The notes beneath the pieces were generated by a model, which ran no database searches, was not told the DNA's origin, and saw only the letters and a program-made list of their open reading frames with translations. A stretch of DNA of 64,000 bases from Phellopilus nigrolimitatus (lineage: Eukaryota; Basidiomycota; Agaricomycetes; Hymenochaetales; Hymenochaetaceae), in contig JAJOHG010000010.1 of NCBI GenBank assembly GCA_021029095.1, positions 372,001 to 436,000 on the forward strand, in the 5' to 3' direction. The translations under genes were made by a program, and so were the position numbers. The first letter of the stretch is position 1, and each line of letters opens with the position of its first letter. Below, piece by piece: positions 1 through 11,629 of the stretch.

Positions 1-1
1 G

Positions 2-616
2 AACATCGTCTACCGCGACCTCAAACCCGAAAACGTGCTGCTCGCGCAGGACGGGCACATCAAGATCGCCGACTTCGGCTTCGCGAAGTACTGCCCGAAC
101 ATGACCTGGACGCTCTGCGGCACGCCGGACTACCTCGCGCCGGAGATCGTCAGCCAGCAGCGGTACAACAAGTCTGTCGACTGGTACGCGCTCGGCGTGC
201 TCATCTTCGAGATGCTCTCAGGCCTCCCGCCGTACCACCAACCCGAGCCAAACCCCGTCCTGCTCTACGAGCGCATCGCGCAGGGCCCCGCGCACATCCG
301 CTGGCCGGCATTCAACCCGGACGCGACGGACCTCATCTGCCGCCTCATGGAGCCCGACCCCTCGCGCCGCTATGGGAACTTGCAGCACGGCGCGGGCGAC
401 GTCTTCGCGCACGCCTGGTTCCGCGAGGTCGATTGGACGAAGCTCCGTGCGCGAGAGATCGGCGCGCCGTACATGCCGCGCATCGACGGCGACGGCGACG
501 CAAGCGCGTTCGAGCACTACCCCGAGGGCGACGAGGTCAACACTTACGGCCGCGAGGGCGAAGACTCGTGGGGTCGCCTCTTCCCCGATTTCGACTACAT
601 GCCGACTGTGCCATAA
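2..616 (+). CDS. cAMP-dependent protein kinase (PKA) catalytic subunit, 3' part
   Basis: C-terminal two-thirds of an AGC-family Ser/Thr kinase; the N-lobe lies left of the window. The frame is open from base 2. Visible motifs in order: catalytic loop YRDLKPEN, the DFG motif in IADFGFAK, the activation segment WTLCGTPDYLAPE (its Thr is the usual PDK1 site), and SVDWYALGVLIFEM of the C-lobe. An AGC C-tail follows, ending in an aromatic hydrophobic motif (LFPDFDY) near the stop. The TLCGTPDYLAPE segment and short C-tail match PKA better than PKC or S6K. Family role: phosphorylates substrates when cAMP releases the regulatory subunit, controlling growth and nutrient responses. No intron is visible in this part. 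Which PKA paralogue it is cannot be decided here. Confidence 0.9.
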   Translation, partial: NIVYRDLKPENVLLAQDGHIKIADFGFAKYCPNMTWTLCGTPDYLAPEIVSQQRYNKSVDWYALGVLIFEMLSGLPPYHQPEPNPVLLYERIAQGPAHIRWPAFNPDATDLICRLMEPDPSRRYGNLQHGAGDVFAHAWFREVDWTKLRAREIGAPYMPRIDGDGDASAFEHYPEGDEVNTYGREGEDSWGRLFPDFDYMPTVP

Positions 617-1392
617 GCGCCTAGCGATCCTTCACGACTATTTTCAGGTTTGGTATTTTCTTCTTTTCTTTTTGTGAACAAAAGCGTGATGGGGCCGCGC
701 ACGGAGTTCTCATCCTCTTGCATGTATGTTTATTAGACATCTATGACCATCGCCCCTGTTTCTTGCAAAGCCTCCTCTATCCCCCTCTGCGCCCCTTCCC
801 CCCTCCCCTGGTACTTGCCCCATTACCTCCTCTTTACTTCGTCACTCATAAAACTACTGCTACGACTTCTTACGACCATTGTTGTGCTCTTCCTTCGTCC
901 TTGCTATCATGTTTTGCGGATTTTGTCCTTGCTTGTTCTGCTCTGGTCACGTGTAGTTATCTATATCTGAATCCCAGTGCGACTCTGATTATACTTGGCT
1001 TGCTTTATCTCAACCAACTGGTATTCGTGTACGGGAGAAGGTTCGGCAGACAGTCTTGCGCCCGACCTAACACGCTTTGGGGCTCCGCGTTCGAGCGAAC
1101 AGACTCTTTCTGGCGCATTACCGACACCCTTTCGTATCTGGTACCAACGCCTCCGGAGATACAAGTATTGCGGCAGCGCCAAACCGGTGTTCGTATTCTA
1201 AGTCCGTCCCACGAAAGTGAACCTCATGCATGAAGATACGCGTTTTACCGGGTTGCGGAAGATAAAATAGAATGCGATATTATTATTGTAGGTGATAATA
1301 ATCGAGATACAACACTGAATGCAATAAAGATGGACACGTAAATATCCTAAAAACGACAAGATGTAGGTAACACGCAAAATAAAGACATTACA
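617..1392. other. Convergent intergenic region, PKA / SWR1
   Basis: Non-coding sequence between two genes that end towards each other. It holds the 3' untranslated regions of both. The part next to SWR1 (about 1240-1390) is AT-rich with AATAAA-like signals on both strands, as expected for overlapping polyadenylation regions. I see no further gene. Confidence 0.6.
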
Positions 1393-4300
1393 CTACGTCA
1401 ATTTCCATTCCCTGAAAAATTCGCGATCGGAGCGAACAAATTTCAACATATAGTCGATGGTGGTGCCTCCTTCGCCGTCATCGTCCTCTGCAGGCTCTGG
1501 ATCCACGCCGTCATCGACAGGTGTCAGTATTGCCTCGTTGCCGTTAGGCACGGGTGCAGACTGTGATTCCGGGACGCTGTCCGCATCGGCGAAATCCGCG
1601 CGGTCCTCACCCTCCAGAACGGCTTCCTCGTTCGCAGCCACTTTAGCAGCATGCGCGTCTTCAAAGTCCTCGAACTCGACCAAGGCCTTTTGCAAGGCGC
1701 TTGTACTAACCGGCTGTCCGACTTCATCCGGCCGGAAGAAATTCGTCCAGTCGAACTCGCCTTGTTGGATGACGAGGTCGTCTAGTGAGCGTTTCTGGTT
1801 GGCCTTGTGAAGCATGGCTTCTTCAACTGTATATTGTGAAATAAAACGATAGATGTGGACATCCCTAATCTGGCCGATACGATGTGCCCTGCGCCGTTCG
1901 TGTAAGTAACAATTGCTTCTAGAATTGCTCGAACGTACCTGTCTTCACATTGCCTATCCATCTGCGGATTGAAATCACTATCATAAAAGACGACAGTGTC
2001 CGCGCCAGTAAGACTATTGCAGCAAATGCATTAGACAACGCCAAAAAGAGATAAATATATACTTACTTTATGCCTACGCCACCAGACCGAGACGAGGCAA
2101 TGAAGGCAAAAATTCGCTCGTCAACATTGAACCGCTCTGTGATGTATTGCCGATCCTCAATTTTAGTCGCGCCATCGAGCCTAAGGTATAAGTATCCATG
2201 AAAATTCAGAAACATTTCGAGTATATCCAAGATCTTCGTCATCTGTGTAAAAATGAGCACGCGATGGCCGCCGCTCTTCCGTTCGCGGAGGAGACGTGCG
2301 AGTTCTTGGAGTTTGCCACAGTCATATTGGAGAAGTGAAACATCAGGGAAAGCAATTTGCAGTTTCACTGAGGCCCTGTGTAGCACCGAGTCAAAATCAG
2401 GGCTGCAACGCTGTAGGGCATCTTCGGGTAGGCCGCGAAGCACAATGGATGGGAGATCACGAGCGACTACTGCCGGGGTGGCAAAGGCGAATTTGTCGAT
2501 GATATTTGCAGCATCCTCTGCACGAGCAGAATACGACTTGACCAAAGTTCTGGACAGCTGACCGTCACTCGATAAGAGCTCGGCCTCACACGCGGAGGTG
2601 AGAGGGTTGCAAAGCCGTCTTGCGATTTCGATGGTCTCCAAGCCATATATTGGAATTTGATCGCAACGGAGTCGATTAAGGTAGACCATCTGTGAAAAAC
2701 GCGCATAGGTCGCAGCACGAAGTTGATAGCGCCTATATGTTCGATAACCTTCGATTGTGCGGGTATCGCGAGGCGGAGGTTCTCCAGGGTAAGCAGCAAT
2801 GACCTCTGCCGCAAGAATCTCTTCCAATGAACGTGTTTCTCGAGCAGCGACTGACGACGTGTTGCAAATATGTGTGAATTGCAGGCCAAGGACGTCAAGA
2901 TTGACGTGGGAGAACCGATCGTCGTCCTGGAGAAGCATACGACGAACCAATAACTCCTTAATCTCAAAATCGGCAATTGCAGACCTGTCCATAGCGAAGG
3001 ACGTGACAACTGGTCGCACTTCAAACAGATCTGGGTGATTACAGACCTTCCGCAGCTGCATGAGGATGTTCGCAATTTTCTGGTAGACTCCCGACTTGAG
3101 ATCTTCACGCGTCTGGTTCCGCGACATGAACTCGTCGTAAAGGAACCGCTGGCGCTTTGACAATCGGCATAGTACGAGATGGTCGTACTTGCTCGGTAAC
3201 TCTTTCTCAACATCGCGCTTGAGACGACGGAGCAGATATGGACGCAACACAGTATGAAGCTTCGTCACTTGTATCTGGACTTCCTGGTCTTGGACATTTC
3301 CTTGCTCTATGGCTTTCTCCAGTGGACCTTTAAATGGCATCAACAACGTATTCGTCTTTTCAGAAGCTATAAATGCCAGACTCACTCGCAAACCACTCTC
3401 CAAAATCCTTCAAGTTCGCGAAAGTTGTGCCCGACATGAGGAATTGCAGAAGCGCCCACAGTTCAGTCAGATTATTCTGTAATGGCGTTCCTGTAAGAAG
3501 TAGGCGGCGGAACGACCGGAACATGAGCAAAATATTCCAACGCTGCGACTTGAAATTCTTGATCATGTGAGCCTCGTCGAGGATCATATAGTACCAGGCT
3601 TTGCGTTTGAAGATATGCTGGTCTCTGCTCGCTAGGGTATACGACGTTACACAGACATTGAAGGCATGCTTAGTATTCCACCCTTGACGTAGTTCCTTGC
3701 GCCTCTTCGTAGTGCCATGGTAGCTTAGAATCTTGAAACCAGGTAGAAATTTTTTGAACTCCATTTCCCAGTTAAGCAGCACGCTCGTCGGTACGATGAT
3801 GAGGTGCGGTCCCCAAATACCCCGATCACATGCGAGATGAGCCAGCAGCGAGATGGTTTGAATTGTTTTCCTAAAATTTGCGATAAAAAGACTAAATTAA
3901 AAATCATCAGTAAAATTCGTCCGAAGAGATAACGCACCCAAGGCCCATTTCATCTGCCAGAATTCCATTCATCTGATTGTTATGAAGTGTTGCTAGCCAC
4001 TCGAGTCCGGATTGTTGATAAGGGCGAAGTGTCCCTCGAAGAAGTAAGGGAGGCGCAAGCTTCATCTCAGGTGACCAATTAACTCGGGCGACAGCATAGG
4101 GCTGCAGCTCAGGCGGAGCTTCCCACTCGGGCTCGGGCTCTGGAGTAGGGCTTGATTCAGGGAGGGCTCTTTTGTTTTGAACCGTAATGACTTCAGATTT
4201 GTGTGCATGCGATTCTGCGGACTGCTCTCCGTCATCAAGCCCATTAGACAAAATAACATTGTCCGCTATGATCCCTTCCTGGTCTTGAGGTATACTAACT

Positions 4301-7012
4301 TCTGAGAGTGGGTGTGTCTCTGCGGAAGAGCCATTCAGTGTCAAAGGTTTGAGACTTTCAACTACTTCTGTCGAATGGTTCTCCGCAATCTTTGTAGGTC
4401 CGTTGTTAATTGCGCCCTCCACCAGAAACTTCGAGCGGGTAGCAGTAACCGTGTCATCCGTAAGGGGTTCTTTGCAGACCCCAGAAACTTCACTGCTATC
4501 TATCGTGGAAACAATTGTGGGCAGCGACTTTGATATTAGCGGGAGATGCGGCAAGCCCGACCGCTCTTCTAGCGTCGGCCCACTTGGTATGATTACGTTA
4601 TCATTTCCGAAGTCATGCGCGTCGTCGCTTGCGGGGGAATGAAGGTCTTCCAAATGCGGATCCATATTCAAGTCCAGGTGAAGTTCGTCACCCCCATGCA
4701 GGTGGATATCATCGAAGAATGGCGTTGATTCAAGAGACGTTTTCGACGACCCCATATCACCAAAGTCGTGTACTTCTTCGTCTTGGATATGGTTATCCCG
4801 GACCAAAATAGACTCGGTTTCGACGAAGACCTGTTCGCGGGCCGTTTCCTCGTCTTCGACGTTGTCTACCTGAAGTTCGCTGCGCACGAGATCTTCTTCA
4901 TTCTCATCTTCGTCGACAAGTGATTGACCATCCTGGGTACCGTTCTCATATGGTAGATTAACACTCTCTTCCATGTCAGCATCGACGTCGTTGAGAGGGA
5001 CACTGAACTCGATGTAATTGTCACTTTTGGGAGTTTCGGGAGTAGCCTCGTTGACCAGCGCGAAAGAGCCTGTGTTGTCGGCATCTTCAATATCCGATCC
5101 AGCATCACTAGCATCTTCATCACCACCGATATCAGAGCCCTCTTCATTGGATGATCCGCCTTCGTCTTCGTCCTCTTCATCTGTTGCCTCGTCATCGTCT
5201 ACGCTGACGGTGCCTGATCTACTTCGAGCGACATCTGCCCTCACCAGCTCCATCTGTTGCTTATTGAGGATCTGTCCGCTCTGGTCTAAGATCGCGTCGA
5301 GATGTTGTCTACCGCGGCGCTTTTCCTCTGCATCCAGTACACGCCGCTCTTCCTCCCGCACATGGAAGACGACCTTTTTCCATTCACCGAGTACAAGCCG
5401 AAGGATTGTCCTCGCGAGCGTGCGTAGTCGTTTCTCCTCGGCGACGACCTCGCGTTCCTCGCGAGTTTTCACCGTGTCCCAGTGCGCGTGCAACTTCGAG
5501 CTCACGCTTGAGGCCAAAGCCCCGCCTCGAAAGAATCGGTGCCTCGGAATGGTATTCCTCACTGCGATTGCTTCCGACACGACGGCTGCCCAGACGTCAT
5601 GCGCACGATTGATAGGTGCACCACCATCTAACTCGCGACTCACATTAGTCATCAAGCGACCCCTTTTCCTCAATGACTCTGCCTTGTGCAAAACACGAGC
5701 ATCGTTAACCGCCTTGCGCTCGAGACCCCCCGGGCTGTACTCCTGACCATCGATCTCACTGTACGAAGTCAAAAGGGCAGGTAGAGAGCGATTGAATCGA
5801 GGCAGGCGTGGCCTTTGAAGAGGGGAAGAGACGGTCGGAGGCGGCTCGCGCACAATGAGCCGGACGCGTCTAATCGCTGGACGCACTACGGGTGATGAAG
5901 TAGGAAGCGATTTACCAGCTACAGTCTTCCCAGCTACGATAGGCCGAGCGGGGGCGGAGGATGCTGGTGATTTCGAGGGCAGCGGTGGGATTGTGATGTG
6001 AAGATGAGGGTCCAATTTCTCTTCTTTACTCCGTATCCTCTTGCTTGCTCGCGGAACAAATTTGTCGTCGTTCCGCTTAGTCTGATGGGTAGACAGGCTA
6101 GCGGCGTCGGTGGAAGAATCGTACTCTGTCAAAGCAGAAGATTGCGATCGAGAGATACGAGAGACGCGCGAGGTGGGGGCAGGACTTTGGTCAATAGCCT
6201 TTCGTTTTCCTCGAGCCTTTGAACTGAGTATCCCTGAATGTTCTGAGTTTAAAGTCATTGCTTCCGATCCTACTTCTAACTCTTCATCGGAGACGCTTTC
6301 CTTCTGCTTCCCTTTCGCAGCGACACTGGGCTTCGGCATGTTCGTCTTTTTTTGATTGCGGCTCTTTAGTGTAGCACTCGTTGAATCCGGAAGGCGCCCC
6401 AATAGGACAGGTGCACTGATAGATTGCGAAGGCGTAGGTCCGGAGGCAATCCGCTGCGGCCGACCTTTCAACGCAGAGATGCGTTCTGCCTGGGCACGGC
6501 GCGTTGTACGTGATGGGCCTGCACCCGGCGTGTTCATAACGAGATCGTGTTTCTCCTTGTACTGCAGAGAAACGATTAGACTCGGTAAATGACGAGGGAA
6601 AAAAGGTGTAAATACCTCGAGAAACACGGCCGTCTGGTCCGTTTTCGCCACCTAAGCATTCCTAATTCAGTGCTTGCAATAAGAAAATTCAAAGATTGAG
6701 CACGCACCACAGGATCATAACGCAGCATCGTAATGTATTTGTCAAGGTGAAAAGCTTCACGGACCTAGAACGAAAATGAGCTGTACTTCCTGGTAGAGAG
6801 GGAAGGCGTTTGAAACGTACGAGGTCGTCGTGTCTATCGAGCACCTTGTCCAGTTCACCCTGCCTTTCCAGAATCAGGGCCTCCCGCACCGGGTTTACAA
6901 CAAGCGCATTTTTGAATTCTGCTGACGATGCTCCTGCACGTTGCAGTCCAGCGCTCGACGAGTTCGAAGACTGCGCGTCGGTGACGTGCGTTCTCGCTCG
7001 ACCGCGCCCCAT
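1393..7012 (-). CDS. SWR1: SWR1-type chromatin-remodelling ATPase (H2A.Z exchange)
   Basis: Large Snf2-family ATPase, about 1600-1650 aa in roughly eight exons. The start is taken as the ATG at 7012 ([10 protein letters not shown]). Three short 5' exons lead to a 2.6-kb exon with an HSA domain (about 5630-5240; [10 protein letters not shown] to the basic EEKRR helix), an acidic linker, and the first ATPase motif [11 protein letters not shown], split by an intron at 3871-3937. Next come DEAH ([11 protein letters not shown]), a long inter-lobe insertion, and the helicase C lobe ([45 protein letters not shown]). The C-terminus [20 protein letters not shown] followed by FDWTNFF is typical of Swr1/SRCAP rather than INO80. 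Family role: core of the SWR1 complex, replacing H2A with H2A.Z in nucleosomes; HSA binds actin and Arp proteins. Small introns at 3380-3410, 2010-2070 and 1880-1940 restore the frame. Confidence 0.92.
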
Positions 7013-8954
7013 AGCAGCACTACCGTTCAAAGTCAAGCAGCAGCGACTAATAGCACTTGCGAACGCGCGTCACGACCTTAATGCCTCGAAGGAAGGAGGT
7101 TTCAGGTTGTCTGTGCCCTCCTTCGTGGAAAACTGAGCCTGAGAGCCAGATCTTGGAAGTTGGTCGATCTCGCCGATTTTTCAACGGTTTCGCGTGCTTC
7201 TTTGATCTTCTGGACGGTCGCGACGTGGCGCTGACAGTGGAAATACGATGAGCGAGCGAGAGCGTTGTGGTCGAGGTCAAAGCGGTGAGCATGGTAGGTT
7301 TTTTCGGGCGACATCTTCAAGTAACTCTCCTGCCAAACTCGGCGACGGCGCTGGGCGGCTCACCGCGGCTGCTGTCAGCAGCCTGAATTAGCAAATTTCC
7401 GCGCATCCGACGTTGCTGAAAACCCCTTGAGCAAGATAATCCACAAGTGAGTTTGGTCAACCGCTTTCGTGGATAATGTACATTCTGATGAGATTTGGAT
7501 ATGCAGGGAACATGTAGACCCGACTTGAAAGCGCCAGAAAAAGTTCGCCTTTCATCGTCGACTCGCTCGAGCACAAAGCTGCAGTTATAAACTGCATCGT
7601 CATGCTATCGGGAGATGATTTGGTTCGAGGTTTCCCATTAGCTTCAGATTCGAGAATTCTGGGCCCGACAGCATTACGACGCAAATCTTCATGCTATGTA
7701 TCAAAATCTGCGTTGTATCCGACAAATAAGCCATAAAGCTGCTCTGTCAGACTGCAATATGCAGTTCAGGCATAATCGTATTAAAGTACCTTCTCGCCCT
7801 CCTCAAATCTCATGGGACCTCGAGCAGATCGAAACCCTCTCATCGTTCGTTCCCCCGCCTTCCCTTCTTTCGTTTGCGCTGTATCTGCTGATTTTTTATT
7901 ATTATGGTCCGGTTACCAACGAAGTGATATGCTCCTTATGCAGATTACCGACGTGTCTGTACGCTCTTCCGCTTCGATTCAAAGCTCTATCCCTGGGCTT
8001 TGGGGGCCGCATACCGCAAATAACAAGCAGAGCAGTTACGTCCGATAGAACAATCCATCTTAACGTTAACTTTACAGCGTGAACCGGAACAGGAGGAGCG
8101 GAAGGCGACAAAAACATTCTGACTGCGATCCTTGTTTCCGAGAGCCCTCTTGACCAAGCATTCTTTCCAACGAACAATTCTAGGATACCTCAAATCGCAG
8201 CTTGCTTTTGCATTGATTCATACGAAGTTTCTTTTTTCCCCCAGACTCAGACTTCATTTCTGGTATATCCTGCTATCATGTTTCCTGCTGCTATGGCCTC
8301 CTTCTACGATGCACTTCTACATTCTGCGCTATTTCTTACTTTTCTATAGAACACTGACGTCGAAGTACTTGAACACAGGACCCCTCAGAACGTATTGATA
8401 GGGGTCCTATTGCTTGCGACATTTCTTCGACCTCAAATTGCGATTTTGCAATGTCGTCCTTGCTCGCACGCCAGCATCGGACCCTCAATAAATCTCACAT
8501 CAAGGTAATCTGTGCCTCTGTTACATTTTCTGGACCTATACAAACTTATATTTCAGGTATTCATACGCTAAGGCAGACAATCGAAGGTCTTCAAAGCTCG
8601 AATGCAGGATAAGCAATACGGAGAGACGACCTTTCTGCAGTTGCCATTGCAGCCACGTACTGGCATAATCGAACTCGTTGCTAGTAACACTCGACGCTAC
8701 TTCAGAGTTGATTACTTAACATCCAGCACTTGGCGCATTGTGGTTTGATTTACCTGTGTCACTTTTCACTAAGAGTGATCAACCTTAGTCCTTTGTGTAA
8801 TCGCCAGGCTATATTAAATTGAAAGAAAAAACATAGAGTTGATTGCAACAGACGCTCTTTTCTGACTTAAGAATCCCATCCCCAAATTGAACATACAGAA
8901 CGCCAATGAAGATTTGGTCTGCGAAGAGCAAATTCTGTAGGCTATATCTCTGCG
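7013..8954. other. Intergenic region upstream of SWR1
   Basis: About 1.9 kb without a convincing gene. The part next to 7012 should carry the SWR1 promoter and 5' leader. Open stretches of 60-130 codons on both strands lack recognisable domains and are not supported by splice-consistent continuations. The last ~120 bp (8830-8954) resemble the sequence at 18180-18300 downstream of another copy of the 108-aa family, so they are a shared 3' flank of that array. Confidence 0.5.
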
Positions 8955-9281
8955 CTAATCAACACGATCACCATCCGGACCGACGACGAACCAGCCGAAA
9001 TTCAGCTCAGCAACGCGGACGTTGTTCCATTTCAACTCGTAAAAGTTGGTCTTGCAAAGGACGTAGTATGTGTTTCCTTCGAGAGGCATCGGAAACCCGT
9101 TTCGATCGAATTTCTTCCCACCGACGGAAATATCGTAGCATTCGATGCCTTCGGGCTTCAGGATAGGAATGTCGTTGATGTCGGTGAATGAAACATAAGA
9201 CAGCCCGCGATGGTACTGCTTGATAACGACTTTGACAGTGTCGCTAATGGGAAAGGTGACGGTGGGGTGTTCGCGATACAT
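8955..9281 (-). CDS. Orphan 108-aa protein, array copy A
   Basis: Intact single-exon coding region, 109 codons including stop, starting MYREHPTVTFPISDTVKVV. No signal peptide, membrane segment or domain that I recognise. It is rich in alternating hydrophobic/polar stretches, which suggests a small beta-rich fold (inference). Closely related copies lie at 11303, 12119, 18302 and 19183, all exactly 327 nt, plus a remnant near 12840. Conserved blocks are YHRGLSYVSFTD, CYDISVGGKKF, GFPMPL and ELNFGWFVVGP. Upstream, all copies share a 5' leader with a likely intron (GTAAGT donor) just before the ATG. This copy also has a perfect TATA box at 9408-9415. Function unknown. Confidence 0.65.
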   Translation of the reverse strand: MYREHPTVTFPISDTVKVVIKQYHRGLSYVSFTDINDIPILKPEGIECYDISVGGKKFDRNGFPMPLEGNTYYVLCKTNFYELKWNNVRVAELNFGWFVVGPDGDRVD

Positions 9282-9407
9282 GTCGTGACAACTGTTCTGA
9301 GATTACTGGGTAAGCAAACAAGACCTCTTGCGATGGACGACGGGACAGACTTACGGGTTTTGAAAGCTGAGGGTGCGGGTAATACTGGAAGGCAGATCTC
9401 GCTGTCT

Positions 9408-9415
9408 CTTTTATA
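9408..9415 (-). promoter_or_regulatory. TATA box of array copy A
   Basis: TATAAAAG on the minus strand, followed by GAGACAGCGAGATCTGCC and then the leader. The same block recurs upstream of the other copies: at the remnant (13088-13095) the TATA is intact, but it has become TGTAAAAG or GTAAAAG at copies B and E, is altered at C and lost at F. Confidence 0.6.
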
Positions 9416-9838
9416 CGCAACGCAGCGGTGTGGTGTTGAAGTCCAACGTGTTTGTTTTGCCGATCACTTACGCATATGGTGATCGAAGTGTCATGGCCAT
9501 CTGACTCAAACCTTGTATTTGGAAACGTTGTATTCGGGGTCGTGTTTTTTTTTTTTTTGAAATTGTTCCTCTACACAGCGCCGCCATCAGGAGGACTCTC
9601 AAGATCAAATAATCTGGGGTTCATCAGGCCTGGCAGCAAAGGGTCCCAGAGACGGTTCTACATATCATATACTCATCAAAACATTTGGGTTCTAAGTGTT
9701 ATTATGACTTGTTTTTGGTAACTTATTGTTGCCACTCAGCACTCAACTTAATTTGGCATAAGAGCGACATCACTGGGACCTCGGCAGTGAGGTACCTCAT
9801 CCAAGGCCTTGAACCGCACGGATGCCGTACGTGCTAGA

Positions 9839-10341
9839 AGTGGAGTCATTCGCTAATCAGGATGAAGATCATCTTGCTTCTGGCTATTTGTGTACCACAT
9901 CCTAGTACCACACCTTATGCTAATCAGGTGCTTCGAAATCAAACTGCTGTATTTGATTTTTATGTGCATGCCCTCTTCCACTTGAGTATATTGTAATACG
10001 GCTATCAAATCCCAGCAGAGAGCACAATATATAGATGGGTCAGAAAAGTCTTCGCCCTCCCTGAAAAAGGAAGGCGGTTCCCGCCTGCGTAGCAAAGGCT
10101 GCCGCGTCGTCGAGTCTTCGCTCACCATTGCTTACGGTGTACTGCCAGTTCACCACATCTAAAAGATAGTTAACAAAAATGTATTGTATGCTTATAATAT
10201 GTATATAAAGCAAAGATCATGCGCAGTCAAACAATATTTGATACCGTCTTTGTGTCGACAAGGCGGGCGGGAACTGCCTTCCTTTTTTCGGGGGGGACGA
10301 AGACTTTTCTGACCCATCTGTAAAATGCAACGAAAAGCCTC
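9839..10341 (+). repeat. Tandem promoter duplication, copy 1 (interrupted)
   Basis: First copy of a 212-bp tandem duplication; the second is at 10343-10554. Without the 289-bp insertion at 10032-10320 and its duplicated TA, both copies are 212 bp and differ at a handful of positions. They start with gtggagtcattcgctaatc and end with cgaaaagcctc. The unit contains the TATA box of the 134-aa gene downstream. Confidence 0.85.
10032..10320. mobile_element. 289-bp MITE with TA target duplication
   Basis: Short element with terminal inverted repeats of roughly 45-50 bp. The right end read on the minus strand begins CAGATGGGTCAGAAAAG; the left end begins TAGATGGGTCAGAAAAG. It is flanked by TA (10030-10031 and 10321-10322). 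The empty site is preserved in the tandem copy at 10529-10535, which proves an insertion. The TA duplication and size fit a non-autonomous Tc1/mariner- or pogo-type element. No coding capacity. Confidence 0.85.
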
Positions 10342-10342
10342 G

Positions 10343-10554
10343 AGTGGAGTCATTCGCTAATCAGGATGAAGATCATCATGCTTCTGGCTATTTGGGTACC
10401 ACATCCTAGTACCACACCTTATGATAATCGGGTGCTTCGAAATCAAACTGCTGTATTTGATTTTTATGTGCATGCTCTCTTCCACTCGAGTATATTGTAA
10501 TACGGCCATCAAATCCCAGCAGAGAGCACAATATAAAACGCAACGAAAAGCCTC
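10343..10554 (+). repeat. Tandem promoter duplication, copy 2 (uninterrupted)
   Basis: Second 212-bp unit, directly abutting the first and lacking the MITE. It ends about 135 bp upstream of the ATG at 10690 and supplies that gene's TATA box. Confidence 0.85.
10532..10538 (+). promoter_or_regulatory. TATA box of the 134-aa orphan gene
   Basis: TATAAAA inside the uninterrupted duplication unit, about 150 bp upstream of the ATG at 10690. In the other unit the same TATA is split by the MITE. Confidence 0.6.
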
Positions 10555-10689
10555 CTCTCTTCTCATCCCCGGAAATTTCTCAGACCCAGCTTCAGCTACA
10601 GAAATTTGCCATCATATACCGCAGGCAAGCAACACTGAAACTGCTTCATTTACAAAACAGCTGACCTTTGGGTATAGCAACTGCCAGTC

Positions 10690-11094
10690 ATGCCACTTTG
10701 GAGCGGTTCCTTTTCGTACAAATTCGATGCGAACCCCAAACCTCAATACCAGTTTTACTGGAACATGACCCGCGTCTTCAAGTTGACTTGTATCGCTCCG
10801 GGAGTTGCCCGGATCACGTTCCACGTTGTCCATCCTGAGGAAAACAACCAACAAAATATCTTGGACCGAATCGATCCGGCTAGACTGCATCCCCCGAATG
10901 CTGCCAACATTTTCCAGCTTTTTATTATGGAGAACCAACCCGGACAGGATTTTCAGCTGGTTCATGTTGAGCCAGAGGACGTGGGCGACGTCTACCATAT
11001 CATGTGGACTGAGGACTACACTATGCGTGTCGAAGGAGTTCACAACTCTCTCATGCTTTACCAGCAGCACCAAAGCGCTAAAAGCACACGCTAG
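10690..11094 (+). CDS. Orphan 134-aa protein
   Basis: Intact single-exon coding region starting MPLWSGSFSYKF and ending in SAKSTR. Soluble-looking: no signal peptide or membrane segment, many aromatic and acidic residues (for example VEPEDVGDVYHIMWTEDY). I do not recognise a domain. It stands alone on the plus strand inside an array of minus-strand 108-aa genes and converges on copy B, whose stop is about 200 bp away. A TATA box lies in the duplicated promoter segment upstream, so it probably has its own transcript. Function unknown. Confidence 0.6.
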   Translation: MPLWSGSFSYKFDANPKPQYQFYWNMTRVFKLTCIAPGVARITFHVVHPEENNQQNILDRIDPARLHPPNAANIFQLFIMENQPGQDFQLVHVEPEDVGDVYHIMWTEDYTMRVEGVHNSLMLYQQHQSAKSTR

Positions 11095-11302
11095 GCGCCC
11101 TTCTGTGACGTGTAGTTTTTTGAACAGCCGTCCTCCGGCACCGGAGGCTTTTGTTGGTGATGTCGGACGAAACACTTTCCCCCTATATAGTTCATTTTAA
11201 AGTCAACTTCTCTTCCCCAATACCTCCCACTGTTGGACATTACTTTTCTTGTATGCGTGCTTACTTTACAACTTGAATGCGGATGTAATTGATGACTCTG
11301 CG

Positions 11303-11629
11303 CTAAGCAACACGATTACCACCCGGACCAACGACGAACCAGCCGAAATTCAGCTCAGCAACGCGGACGCCGTTCCATTTCAACTCGTAAAAGTTGGTCT
11401 TGCAAATGACGTAGTATGCGTTTCCTCCGAGAGGCATGGGAAACCCGTTTGGACCGAATTTCTTCCCACCGACGGAAATATCGTAGCACTCGATACCCTC
11501 GGGCTTCGGGATACGCGTGCCATTGATGTCGGTGAATGAGACATAAGACAGCCCGCGATGGTACTGTTTGATCACGACTTTGACAGTGTCGCTGATGTTA
11601 AACGTGACGGCGGGGTGTTCGCGATACAT
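11303..11629 (-). CDS. Orphan 108-aa protein, array copy B
   Basis: Intact copy starting MYREHPAVTFNISDTVKVV and ending in WFVVGPGGNRVA. Same length and blocks as copy A. The open frame continues upstream of the ATG at 11629, but the conserved start in all copies is this ATG, with the leader intron just before it. Copies B and C, with the sequence between them, match copies E and F (18302-19509) as a duplicated two-gene segment. Confidence 0.65.
   Translation of the reverse strand: MYREHPAVTFNISDTVKVVIKQYHRGLSYVSFTDINGTRIPKPEGIECYDISVGGKKFGPNGFPMPLGGNAYYVICKTNFYELKWNGVRVAELNFGWFVVGPGGNRVA

Noticed and set aside
1393..7012. INO80 instead of SWR1
   Set aside because: The C-terminal MLHKANQKR...QQGE block and the HSA-acidic linker-ATPase order fit Swr1/SRCAP.
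7102..7320. 72-codon frame upstream of SWR1
   Set aside because: Overlaps another frame, no recognised motif; more likely the SWR1 leader or promoter.
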